From NCBI RefSeq assembly GCF_003048405.1, contig NZ_PIQS01000001.1, forward strand, positions 434,001-498,000: 64,000 bases of DNA. Reading direction: 5' to 3'. Shown here piece after piece: positions 8,040-16,396 of the stretch. The number at the start of each line of letters is the position of its first letter. The stretch's first letter is position 1. Below the pieces are notes generated by a model. The model searched no databases, had not been told where the DNA came from, and saw nothing but the letters and a program-made list of their open reading frames with translations. The position numbers and the translations under genes were made by a program. Origin of the DNA: Campylobacter concisus (GTDB lineage Bacteria; Campylobacterota; Campylobacteria; Campylobacterales; Campylobacteraceae).

Positions 8040-9476
8040 TTATTTCTCAACCACTCTTTTCATCCAAGCAAAAAGCTCGTCTAAATCGTAGTCGCCGCCA
8101 TGTACTTGTCCCCAGACCGCTTCAAAATCAACCTCTTTGCCAGCATTTTTAAGCGAAAGTGCGAGCATAGCAGGCACGGCGAGGACTAAGTCGGTGTCGT
8201 TTGTGCCCTGCCTTATGCGGTAAAATTTCGCCGAATTTTTATTTTTAGTGTAGCTCATAGCATTCATCATCTTTATGATGCCAGTCTCCGCCATCGCGCC
8301 GCCACTTCGCTCTTTTGCAAATTTAGTAAAGTGCTTTGCAGGCGTTTTGCTGTCACCAAAAAGGTCGTTTTCAGGATTTTCTAGCGCAAGGCCGTCAAAT
8401 GCAACCACCTCTTTGGCACGCTTTAGCGAGGCGATGAAGTCTTCAAGCTTAAATGTATATCCAAGCGAGCAGCCCTGCGTGTCAAGAGTTATAAATTTAG
8501 GTGTGAGCATGTTTTTGTCGCTACTTTTTGTAGCGGTAAATGCCTTTGAGATAAGGGCGTTTATATACTCTTTGAAGCTACCCTCGCCGTTTTCATCAAG
8601 GCTTAGCGCGTGGCCTTTGGCGTCTTTTAAATTTAGCGAGTTTAGATAGGCTGGGAATTTGCTCTTTAGCTCGCGCGAGAGCTCTTGTTGTGTGGCGTTT
8701 AGCTCGCCTGTGATAGTCTTTGGCTTTTTGCTCCTGTCGTTAAAAGTGCTCGCGTTAAGACTTGAAAGATCAAGCCTTTCAAATTTATCCAAATCCCCAA
8801 ACATCCACTCATACGCCTCGTCCTCATGCTCTAAATTTGTCACAGGGCAGTAGGCTGAAGCGGCATAAATTTGATCGTCCGCCTTTGCAGCGCCTAGCTC
8901 TTTAAGATATGGCTCATACTCTTTTGCATTTGCGCTAACGCCAAGAAGTGCCGACATCGCGCCGCCTGCGCTCGTGCCGTTTGAGATTATTTTATTTGCG
9001 TCGCCTGGCATAAATTTGTCGTTAAATTTAAGATATCTAACAGCCGCTTTTAGATCGACTATCGCAGCTGGGGCTTTGCCAATAAATTTCTCGCCATCTT
9101 TTAGCGTCCTGCCCCTAGCGCCAACGCTTGCCACGACGTAGCCTCTAAGAAGCGCTTCAAGGGTGGCATTTGGCTTTTCGTTTTGGATTTCTGGCTTTTG
9201 TGGCATTGCGCTCATGTAGCCACCGATAGCGTTTGGCATAAAGATAGCCCCTTTTTGGTCGCTAAATTTACCCTCTGGCACGTAAAAATTTAGCACCTCA
9301 TAGTCGCTAGCTGGCTTTGCCACATAGACTATGCCTTCATAGGCTCTAAATTTAAGCATCCTATCGCCAACTTGCACGCTTTTTAGCTCAAATTTCTTTT
9401 CATCAAATTTAAGCTCGCTACCAAAGCAAGCGCCTACTAAACAAACCCCTAAAATAACAACTCTAACGCATTTCAT
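8040..9476 (-). CDS. Subtype-B tannase-like alpha/beta hydrolase, exported
   Basis: The 478-residue product is an exported alpha/beta hydrolase; residues 1-19 form a signal peptide whose VGAC could also serve as a lipobox. The nucleophile is Ser169 in NGTSAGG. The likely acid and base are Asp427 (in RQGTNDTD) and His459 (in GQVHGGDYD). The Asp-His spacing of 32 and overall positions match Ser163/Asp419/His451 of Lactobacillus plantarum tannase. Tannases hydrolyse galloyl esters of plant polyphenols. The catalytic frame is well supported; the substrate is inferred, and a feruloyl- or other aryl-esterase role remains possible. It heads an operon with the ABM protein and a quinone reductase. Confidence 0.8.
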   Translation of the reverse strand: MKCVRVVILGVCLVGACFGSELKFDEKKFELKSVQVGDRMLKFRAYEGIVYVAKPASDYEVLNFYVPEGKFSDQKGAIFMPNAIGGYMSAMPQKPEIQNEKPNATLEALLRGYVVASVGARGRTLKDGEKFIGKAPAAIVDLKAAVRYLKFNDKFMPGDANKIISNGTSAGGAMSALLGVSANAKEYEPYLKELGAAKADDQIYAASAYCPVTNLEHEDEAYEWMFGDLDKFERLDLSSLNASTFNDRSKKPKTITGELNATQQELSRELKSKFPAYLNSLNLKDAKGHALSLDENGEGSFKEYINALISKAFTATKSSDKNMLTPKFITLDTQGCSLGYTFKLEDFIASLKRAKEVVAFDGLALENPENDLFGDSKTPAKHFTKFAKERSGGAMAETGIIKMMNAMSYTKNKNSAKFYRIRQGTNDTDLVLAVPAMLALSLKNAGKEVDFEAVWGQVHGGDYDLDELFAWMKRVVEK

Positions 9477-9545
9477 GATCTGCCTTTTTATTTTATCCTA
9501 CTTTTGCTTTACTAGCCTTGGCGTAGGCTACCAGGGCTTTAAGAC

Positions 9546-10316
9546 CTAGTTATCTTTTGGCTCGTATTTGATAGCGTAGTCAAATTTAGGACTACTTAGA
9601 CTAAACTCAAAGCTATCTCTATCCACCGAGCCAACGCAGTAATGGCTATCATAAAGACGAAGCAAAAACTCCGCCATCTGCTCGCTCGTGTGATACTTTT
9701 TAAACGCTTTGTCGTAGTCGTAGCTCTCTTTGCTAGTTGCTACCATGCCAAATTCTGTCTTTGTGGCAGCTGGAGCTAGGACTTTTGCCTGCATTTTTGC
9801 CTGCTTGTCCTGTGCTAGCTCGTGGTAAAGTCCCTCGCTAAAGGCACTTACGAAAAATTTGCTAGCGCAGTATGTGACGGCGTTTGGCACGATCTTATAG
9901 CCACCTATCGAAGAGATGTTTATAAGCTGTGTATCTTTGTCTTTGTATTTTTTAGTAAAGAGCGTTGAGAGCGTGACAAGTGAGATGATGTTTAAATTTA
10001 TCAACTGCGTGATTTTTTCTAAATTTTGCTCGCCGACCTTGTTATAGTCGCCAAAGCCAGCGTTGTTTATAAGCGCTTTTAGCTCAAATTTTTCTAAATT
10101 TCGCCAAAGAGAGAGGACATTTTCTTGTTTTGAAAGGTCGCAAAGCTCTATGACCACATCGACATTTGCAAATTTAGCTATCTCGCTTTTTAGCTCTTCT
10201 AAAAGCTCGCCCCGTCTTGCAACAAGGATCAAATTCTCCCCGCGCCTTGCAAATGCCTTTGCCGCGGCCGCTCCTATGCCTGAGCTAGCTCCAGTGATGG
10301 CGATGTATCTTTTCAC
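9546..10316 (-). CDS. Short-chain dehydrogenase/reductase
   Basis: This is a classical SDR of 256 residues. The cofactor loop TGASSGIG is at 8-15, the NNAG motif at about 85-88, the catalytic Ser in SSIGG, and YCASK supplies the catalytic Tyr-Lys pair (about 149-153). It probably uses NADP(H), given the basic residues after the second strand (ARR). The substrate is unknown. Its start overlaps the stop of the upstream NAD(P)-binding protein by 4 bases, so the pair is coupled. A weak hairpin (9513-9530) separates it from the tannase-like gene. Confidence 0.9.
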   Translation of the reverse strand: MKRYIAITGASSGIGAAAAKAFARRGENLILVARRGELLEELKSEIAKFANVDVVIELCDLSKQENVLSLWRNLEKFELKALINNAGFGDYNKVGEQNLEKITQLINLNIISLVTLSTLFTKKYKDKDTQLINISSIGGYKIVPNAVTYCASKFFVSAFSEGLYHELAQDKQAKMQAKVLAPAATKTEFGMVATSKESYDYDKAFKKYHTSEQMAEFLLRLYDSHYCVGSVDRDSFEFSLSSPKFDYAIKYEPKDN

Positions 10317-10954
10317 TTCACATACTCCATCGGACTATAAATTTTCACACCCTCGCTGTGGTCATCTTGCGCTACTTGCACGATCACTTTAGCGATATCA
10401 GCCGCTCTCATCGGACGATACTCGTCAAAAAAGCCTTTTGGGATAAATTTAAACGCCTTTATCGCCATGTACTCGCCAAGTCTAAATTCTTTCCTCTCAG
10501 CCTCAATAAGCGGCAGCCTAACGACGTGAAATGAGCTATATCCAAGCTCTTTTATCTTTGCTTCTGCTTGACCTTTTGCCTTTAGGTAAAACGAGCCTGA
10601 CTTTCTACTAGCACCTGCAGCCGAGAGCAAGACAAAACGTTTTGCACCGCACTCCAAGCCAAATTTCGCAAAATTTATCGGATAGGTCACATCGACTTTA
10701 TAAAACTGCTCTTTGTGCTTTGCTGCTTTCATCGTCGTGCCAAGCGCGCAAAATACGTCATCAGCGATAAATGGCACCTCATCTTTAAAATCATCAAAAT
10801 TTACTATCTTTACTTCAAGCTTTTCATGAGTAAATTTTAGCTCGTGCCTAGCAAGGGCGATAACCTTGCTATAGTGCTCGCTCACGCATAAATTTTTTAA
10901 AATCTCACTTCCCAAAGCACCGCTAGCTCCAGCTATAAGGGCGATCTTTTTCAT
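10313..10954 (-). CDS. Atypical SDR, NAD(P)-binding protein
   Basis: The 213-residue product starts with a Rossmann fold, IAGASGALGSEILKNL, of the atypical SDR type (GxxGxxG variant). It continues with the FCALGTTMKAA segment and a VLLSAAGA strand, resembling the HTATIP2/YbjT-like group that bind NADP(H) without a canonical YxxxK site. Its role is unknown. ATG follows AAAGGAAAG. It lies 29 bases after the alcohol dehydrogenase gene and overlaps the following SDR gene, suggesting a three-gene unit. Confidence 0.85.
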   Translation of the reverse strand: MKKIALIAGASGALGSEILKNLCVSEHYSKVIALARHELKFTHEKLEVKIVNFDDFKDEVPFIADDVFCALGTTMKAAKHKEQFYKVDVTYPINFAKFGLECGAKRFVLLSAAGASRKSGSFYLKAKGQAEAKIKELGYSSFHVVRLPLIEAERKEFRLGEYMAIKAFKFIPKGFFDEYRPMRAADIAKVIVQVAQDDHSEGVKIYSPMEYVK

Positions 10955-10983
10955 ATCTTTCCTTTGTAAAATTTAGATAAATT

Positions 10984-12129
10984 CTATCTCGCTAAGGCAA
11001 AAATTTCACTTATTGCCTCTTTTGTATAAATTTGCTCCAAGCCCCTACCCTTGGCGTAGTCATAAACTAGCGCCATGATCTCGTCTAAATTTGACTCATC
11101 AACGCCGATCTCAATTAGGCTTGTTGGCGTGCCGATCTTGCTAAACCACTCTTTTAGCTTCTCTATGCCTGCGTCTGCGTCATCCACGCCAAAAATTTCT
11201 TTGCCAAAGCGCTTAAATGCCTCTAAATTTCTACTCTTATACCACTTCATCCAAGCTGGCATCACTACACTTAGCCCAGCCCCATGCGCGCAATCAACCA
11301 CCGCACCTATGGCGTGCTCGATCATGTGATTTGGATATGAGTAGCCAGCTGTGCCAACGTAAGTTAAGCCATTTAGCGCCATCGTAGCAGCCCAGGCAAA
11401 CTCGCCTCTAGCATCGTAATTACCCGGCTCTTTTAGTAAAATTTCAGTCGTTTTCATAACAGTTTTAATATTTGCTTCGATGTATAAATTTATGATCTCA
11501 GACTGAATGCTTGCCGTAAAGTATCCCTCGATACTGTGAGCGATGATGTCGGAAGCCGAATAGACCAAATACTCCTTGCTTACACTTGCTTGAAGTAGTG
11601 GATTTACCACCGATACTTTTGGGTAAAGACAAGCTCCGTGCATAGCAAATTTCTGTTTCGTGGCTTCGTTTGTGACGACCGAGCCGCCGTTCATCTCTGA
11701 GCCAGTTGCTGCAAGCGTTATGATGTCAAAGATCATAAGCGCTTCGCTTGGATCTTTACCGGTAAAAAAGTCCCAAACGTCGCCACTATATTTAACTCCA
11801 GCAGCCACGGCCTTTGCCGTGTCAAGCGCAGAGCCACCACCTATGGCTAGCACGCTATCGACACCTTGCTTTTTTGCTAAATTTATAGCCTCATTTACCT
11901 TGCTTAGCACTGGATTTGACTTCACGCCGCCTATCTTGCAAAACTCGATGCCATTTGCACTTAGGCTCTTTGCTGCGACATCAAAAAGGCCATTTTTTAT
12001 GATCCTATCGCTGCCATAGATGATAAGCGTCTTTTTAACGCCAAATTCTTTCATGTATCTGCCGATATTTTGCTCTTTGTCTTTGCCAAATTCTATTCTT
12101 GTAGGGTTTAAAAAGCTAAAATTTTGCAT
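10984..12129 (-). CDS. Iron-containing alcohol dehydrogenase
   Basis: The 381-residue product is a group III (Fe-ADH) dehydrogenase of the butanol-dehydrogenase branch. The NAD(P)-binding GGGSALDTAKAVA motif is at about residues 97-109. The metal ligands are supplied by DIIAHS, YPNHMIEHAIGA and CAHGAGLSVVMPAW (His-rich, about 190-285). It interconverts aldehydes and alcohols in the cytosol; chain-length preference cannot be read. The ATG follows AAGGAGAA. It is the first gene of the run leading into the two SDR-type genes. Confidence 0.92.
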   Translation of the reverse strand: MQNFSFLNPTRIEFGKDKEQNIGRYMKEFGVKKTLIIYGSDRIIKNGLFDVAAKSLSANGIEFCKIGGVKSNPVLSKVNEAINLAKKQGVDSVLAIGGGSALDTAKAVAAGVKYSGDVWDFFTGKDPSEALMIFDIITLAATGSEMNGGSVVTNEATKQKFAMHGACLYPKVSVVNPLLQASVSKEYLVYSASDIIAHSIEGYFTASIQSEIINLYIEANIKTVMKTTEILLKEPGNYDARGEFAWAATMALNGLTYVGTAGYSYPNHMIEHAIGAVVDCAHGAGLSVVMPAWMKWYKSRNLEAFKRFGKEIFGVDDADAGIEKLKEWFSKIGTPTSLIEIGVDESNLDEIMALVYDYAKGRGLEQIYTKEAISEIFALAR

Positions 12130-12203
12130 ATTTTCTCCTTATTAGTTTTAATGATTATAGTTTTGCAAAGCAAAAATTTTTGTTAAAAATAATGAGTAGA
12201 AAT

Positions 12204-12878
12204 TTAAAAATTTCTTAGTTTGATAGGAAGTTTTGAGATGATTTTTTTCGGATCAAAGCTACTTTTAGCATCAACTAAATTTCCAAAATTTTCACCTGTG
12301 CTAAGGAATTTTTGCAAATAATAATTGCCTCTATATCCAAGGTCATAAAGAATTTCAGACATCAAAGAAATATCTGTTTCATCTAAAAAATCTGCATGCA
12401 CGGTTGTTCTTACTTCAAAATCAAAATTTATCTCAAGTAGATATTTTAGCGTGCTAATAAATTTTTCATATAAATTTGAGCCAGTTACGCCCGTAAATTT
12501 CTCTTTTGGCGCTTTAAAATCAAGTGCAATATAGTCAATCAGCCCTTCGCCTATCGCCTCTTTTAAAATCTCAATATGAGAGCCATTTGTATCGACCTTT
12601 AGGCAAAAATTTCTTAACTTAACCTCTCTTGCAAGTTTTAAAAATAAAGGATTTGCCGTGCATTCGCCACCGCTAAAGACGATGCCGTTTAGCTTACCTA
12701 TACGGCGATCTAGGAAGTTACAAACCTCATCCATTTCTATATTGCCATTTGAATTTACAACTTCTATATTGTAACAATACACGCATCGCATATTACAGCC
12801 TGCAAACCAAACTACTGCAGCCACTTTATCTGGATAATCAAGCGTAGTAAATGGCGTTATACTAAAGACTTTATGCAA
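12204..12878 (-). CDS. nrdG: Anaerobic ribonucleotide reductase activase
   Basis: NrdG is a radical-SAM enzyme that places the glycyl radical on NrdD. The 224-residue product has the CNMRCVYCYN cluster (CxxxCxxC, about residues 28-36) and FSGGECTANP for SAM binding. The start is TTG at 12878, giving MHKVFSITPF, with AAAAGG about 9 bases upstream; no better start is visible. A terminator-like hairpin lies between it and the nrdD genes, so expression relative to NrdD may be set by partial termination. Confidence 0.92.
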   Translation of the reverse strand: MHKVFSITPFTTLDYPDKVAAVVWFAGCNMRCVYCYNIEVVNSNGNIEMDEVCNFLDRRIGKLNGIVFSGGECTANPLFLKLAREVKLRNFCLKVDTNGSHIEILKEAIGEGLIDYIALDFKAPKEKFTGVTGSNLYEKFISTLKYLLEINFDFEVRTTVHADFLDETDISLMSEILYDLGYRGNYYLQKFLSTGENFGNLVDAKSSFDPKKIISKLPIKLRNF

Positions 12879-12900
12879 ATTTATGGACCTTTTGAGATTT

Positions 12901-12926
12901 AAAAGGCACAGAAGATTGTGCCTTTT
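12901..12926. terminator. Hairpin between the nrdD tail ORF and nrdG
   Basis: A perfect 10-bp stem (12901-12910 with 12917-12926) closes a 6-base loop. On the minus strand it is followed by AAATCTC after the TTTT of the stem, on the plus strand by TTAT. It is placed only 23 bases before the nrdG start, so it would attenuate nrdG unless nrdG has its own promoter. Confidence 0.65.
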
Positions 12927-12962
12927 TTATTTGAGTTTTTATATTTTTATTGGCTGCAGTGA

Positions 12963-13133
12963 TTATCTTTTGCAGCAACTTGCGTATTCATCAAATTTAA
13001 TACGCTCTTTATGCTCGCCTTTTTTACCAAGGTTAAAGCTCTCAACTGGGCGATGATAACCCATAACACGAGTATAGACTACGCATTTTGTGCGTTTATC
13101 TTGTACTTTTTCTAAAATTTCTTTTTCTGTCAT
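12963..13133 (-). CDS. Separate glycyl-radical tail of class III ribonucleotide reductase (56 aa)
   Basis: The 56-residue product contains TRVMGYHRPVESFN, the glycyl-radical loop that normally ends a single-chain NrdD. The expected radical residue is Gly25. It begins with ATG 13133 after a strong AAGGAGAGGAA ribosome site that overlaps the stop of the main nrdD ORF. It is in exactly the same frame as nrdD: one TAA and three codons (GGA GAG GAA) separate them. The main ORF lacks any such motif, so this peptide is probably required for activity. It could be a separately translated subunit or the tail of a read-through product. It ends in Cys-Cys-Lys-Arg. Confidence 0.88.
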   Translation of the reverse strand: MTEKEILEKVQDKRTKCVVYTRVMGYHRPVESFNLGKKGEHKERIKFDEYASCCKR

Positions 13134-13142
13134 TTCCTCTCC

Positions 13143-15245
13143 TTATTTGGAATTGTTTTTCTCTTTTTCTATTAATTCTGCATCACAAAGCGGACAAAAT
13201 TCATGCTCTCCTGCAATGTAACCATGTTTTGAACAAACACTAAACACAGGCGTTATCGTGATATATGGAAGCTTATAATTTGAGATTATACTCTTTACAA
13301 GCTCCTTGCAAGCTTTAGGTGAGCTGATCCTTTCTTTCATATAAAGGTGAAATACTGTGCCACCAGTGTATGAAGTCTGAAGATCATCTTGCAAATCAAG
13401 TGCCTCGTAAGCATCATCTGTAAAATTTGCTGGAAGCTGGGTTGAGTTTGTGTAGTAAATATTCTCCCCGCCACCTGCTTGGATGATGTCTGGATAGCGC
13501 TTTTTATCCTCTTTGGCAAAGCGGTATGTTGTGCCCTCAGCTGGAGTCGCCTCAAGGTTGTATAAATTTCCAGTCTCTTCTTGAAATGTCCTTATCTTGT
13601 CGCGTAAAAACTCGACCATCTCAATAGCAAAATCACGTCCAAATTTTGTTGAGATATTCTCCTTATCATTTGTGAAATTTCTAAGAAGCTCATTCATGCC
13701 ATTTATACCGATCGTGCTAAAGTGGTTGTTAAAGTGCTTTAGATATCTAGCCGTATAAGGATAAAGCCCTCTGTCATACATCTCTTGTATAAATTTGCGC
13801 TTCTTTTCAAGTGTCGATTTAGCAAGCTCCAAAAGATAGCTTAGCCTGTTATAAAGCGCGACTTTATCACCTTTGAAGTTGTATCCTAGGCGAGCTAAAT
13901 TTATAGTGACAACACCGATAGAGCCTGTCATCTCAGCACTACCAAAAAGACCGCCGCCTCGTTTTAAAAGCTCCCTTAGATCAAGTTGCAAACGGCAGCA
14001 CATAGAGCGAACATGTCCTGGTTTGTAGGCTTTTTCGTTTTCTATCTTATTGCCATGTTCGTCATAAGTGTATTGTGAGCCGATAAAATTTTGAAAGTAG
14101 CTTGAGCCCATTTTGGCAGTATTTTCAAAGAGCACATCCGCCACTTCACTATCCCAGTCAAAATCCTCTGTGATATTTACCGTTGGTATCGGAAATGTAA
14201 AAGGCTGTGAGCACTTATCGCCAGCTGTTAAAACCTCGTAAAATGCCTTATCTATGCGTGCCATTTCAGGCTCGAAGTCCTTGTAAGTCATATCGATTAG
14301 TTTTTCTCTGCCACGCTCGTTTGCTTTTTTCAAAATTTTTTCATCTTTTATATTTGTAAAGAGGTGTATATCATCGCTCGTTGGGATCTGATCCCTTAGG
14401 TCGCTTGGGCAAGTGATGTCGATAGTTACGTTTGTAAATGGACTTTGTCCCCAGCGTGCAGGCACATTTAGGTTGAAAATAAAGCTAGTTATCGCCTTTT
14501 TGATCTCAGCGTCACTTAGATCATCTTTGAAAACATAAGGTGCAAGGTAGGTATCAAAGCTAGAAAACGCCTGAGCGCCAGCCCACTCGCTTTGCAAAAT
14601 TCCTAAGAAATTTGCCATTTGATAAAGTGCCTCTCTAAAATGCTTTGGTGCTTTACTCTCAACTCTGCCACGAACGCCGTTAAAGCCCTCATTTAGCAAG
14701 GCTCGCAAACTCCAGCCAGCGCAGTACCCTGTAAGGCAGTCAAGGTCATGGATGTGGTAGTCTCCGTTTCTGTGGGCTAGGCCCTCTTCTTTACTATAAA
14801 CAGCGTCTAGCCAGTAGTTTGCGATAACTTTGCCAGCGGTGTTATTTATAAGGCCTGCGTTTGAATAGCTTGTATTTGAGTTTGCAGAAATTCTCCAATC
14901 AGTGCCGTTTATATACTCATTTATCGTTTGAGTTGAATTTATGTAAGTCGTATCGTCATTTAGGCCTAAAATTTGCTCACGCTGAAGCTTATGAGTGTGG
15001 CGGTAGAGCATAAAGCTCTTTAAAACGTCGAAATATCCGCTATTAAATAGCTCTTTTTCGATCGCATCTTGGATGTCTTCGACTGTTATCGCGCTTGATT
15101 TTTGAAAGATATCTTGGACAACATTTGTAAAAACTTTCTCATCATAAGCTAAATTTTCGCTAGCAAATGCTTTTTTTATCGCATCTACTATCTTATATGC
15201 TACAAATTCTTGTCTTGTGCCATCTCTCTTCAAAATCTCACGCAT
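13143..15245 (-). CDS. nrdD: Anaerobic (class III) ribonucleoside-triphosphate reductase, main body without radical loop
   Basis: This 700-residue protein reduces ribonucleoside triphosphates without oxygen. An N-terminal ATP-cone (about 1-90) starts MREILKRDGTRQEF. The barrel follows, and near the C-terminus lies the zinc site in CSKHGYIAGEHEFCPLC (about residues 673-689). It then stops at TAA 13143 with IEKEKNNSK, before the glycyl-radical motif that the family needs. That motif is in the next ORF, in the same frame. Start ATG 15245 has only a weak purine-rich site. The upstream region is AT-rich with a 19-base palindrome. Confidence 0.95.
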   Translation of the reverse strand: MREILKRDGTRQEFVAYKIVDAIKKAFASENLAYDEKVFTNVVQDIFQKSSAITVEDIQDAIEKELFNSGYFDVLKSFMLYRHTHKLQREQILGLNDDTTYINSTQTINEYINGTDWRISANSNTSYSNAGLINNTAGKVIANYWLDAVYSKEEGLAHRNGDYHIHDLDCLTGYCAGWSLRALLNEGFNGVRGRVESKAPKHFREALYQMANFLGILQSEWAGAQAFSSFDTYLAPYVFKDDLSDAEIKKAITSFIFNLNVPARWGQSPFTNVTIDITCPSDLRDQIPTSDDIHLFTNIKDEKILKKANERGREKLIDMTYKDFEPEMARIDKAFYEVLTAGDKCSQPFTFPIPTVNITEDFDWDSEVADVLFENTAKMGSSYFQNFIGSQYTYDEHGNKIENEKAYKPGHVRSMCCRLQLDLRELLKRGGGLFGSAEMTGSIGVVTINLARLGYNFKGDKVALYNRLSYLLELAKSTLEKKRKFIQEMYDRGLYPYTARYLKHFNNHFSTIGINGMNELLRNFTNDKENISTKFGRDFAIEMVEFLRDKIRTFQEETGNLYNLEATPAEGTTYRFAKEDKKRYPDIIQAGGGENIYYTNSTQLPANFTDDAYEALDLQDDLQTSYTGGTVFHLYMKERISSPKACKELVKSIISNYKLPYITITPVFSVCSKHGYIAGEHEFCPLCDAELIEKEKNNSK

Positions 15246-15431
15246 TACTCGCTCTTTCTTCTAAATTTTTCAATATAAAGTTTAAAAGTATAGGACAAGA
15301 AAGCTTAAACAATAGATAACTATTTTATTTTGTTTAATAATATTTATCAAAAAATATAAAATTTTGGAAAGTTTTCTTAAATGATATATTTACTTTATTA
15401 AGGGTATATAATATAAATTATTATTTGTTAC

Positions 15432-15450
15432 ATTAATTTTAAAAATTAAT
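15432..15450. promoter_or_regulatory. 9-1-9 palindrome upstream of nrdD
   Basis: ATTAATTTT and AAAATTAAT flank a single central A. It lies about 190 bases before the nrdD start and just past the end of the degraded HEPN-like gene. It could be an operator or a weak terminator of that gene. AT-richness makes chance a real alternative. Confidence 0.3.
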
Positions 15451-15486
15451 CATTTCTTATAAGATAATTAGGTTAGACTAATACTA

Positions 15487-16323
15487 TTATAGTTTCGTAT
15501 CTCTTTGCTTTTTTAAATCTAAAATAGCCATTTTTAAAACCTGAAAAGCAACTTTAGCCGTTTGGTCGTCAGGTTTAAAATTATTAGCCATCTGTTCCAT
15601 AGGATGTATATAGTTTCTAAAATTTCTTAATTCGTGTGAAAATTTTTTAGTATCTTGAGACAAAATCCCTATCCCGCCAGATACATCTATCATTTCTGCT
15701 AGTTTCCAATCCTGAAAGGGTTTCACTTTGCCAGTTTTGTCTTTTGGAGATTCGTTATATACATTAAATTATTTTGGATTTTTTAGCATAAAGTTTAACA
15801 AAAGACATTCTAAGATACTTCCACATAGTATAATTGCTGACATATATGCACCGATACCCAAGCATTTATCTATCTCTGTAACTCTATACTCCAAGACCTT
15901 TTCTAGTCCATAATCCAAAGTTAAATCTTTAATATTAATGTCATCAAATTTTTTCTTTAATAATTCATCTTTCGAATCTATAGTATTTTGAACACCAAGA
16001 AGCCTATTGGTGATTTTTATGCATTCACTGTAAATTTTTTCGTTAAATTTAATCCTTCCGCTATCAACATTAAATTTATAGCGTTCCAATAAATTCTTTA
16101 ATACTCTTCCATTTACTGTGTCGCTTTCAGTTTACCAAAAGGCTCTTAATTTTTTGGCCTTGGAACTTCCATAAATGTTATATTTAATAGCATGTATATC
16201 GATTCCAGTGATATTTTGTATAAAATCGTAAAAAGTCCGATCAGTAAAATCTAAAACATAGCCAGTATCCATTTCAAAAAGCGTTTCTAAATATCTTTTT
16301 TCAATATCTGTTAAGCTGGACAA
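15487..16323 (-). pseudogene. HEPN-like putative defence protein gene with two in-frame stops
   Basis: One frame of 279 codons, from TTG 16323 (AAAGGTAA upstream) to TAG 15487, is interrupted by two TAA codons at 16132-16134 and 15769-15771, with no frameshift. The N-terminal part (LTDIEKRYLETLFEMDTGY, then LDFTDRTFYDF and SSKAKKLRAFW) resembles an N-terminal domain I recall from predicted abortive-infection proteins. The C-terminal part (GAYMSAIILCGSILECLLLN and FRNYIHP, within RNFRNYIH) has the HEPN ribonuclease RNx(4-6)H pattern. Both stops could come from CAA by a single C-to-T change. It has probably been lost recently, as the rest of the coding sequence is well kept. Confidence 0.75.
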
Positions 16324-16396
16324 AATAATTACCTTTTGTTTTTAATGTGGATACAAAGGATACCTATGGTAAAAAGTCATAGATATCCAATAAGAT

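Noticed and set aside
15960..15980. TTCGAATC as a tRNA T-loop
   Set aside because: No acceptor stem, anticodon arm or CCA-side pairing surrounds it. It is part of the degraded HEPN-like gene. No other tRNA-like structure was seen by eye, though a tRNA scan was not possible.
15487..16323. Two in-frame TAA codons here and one in nrdD, as possible stop-codon reassignment
   Set aside because: Many intact genes in the window end in TAA at the normal place, so UAA is a working stop. The HEPN-like case looks like nonsense mutation and the nrdD case has its own ribosome site.
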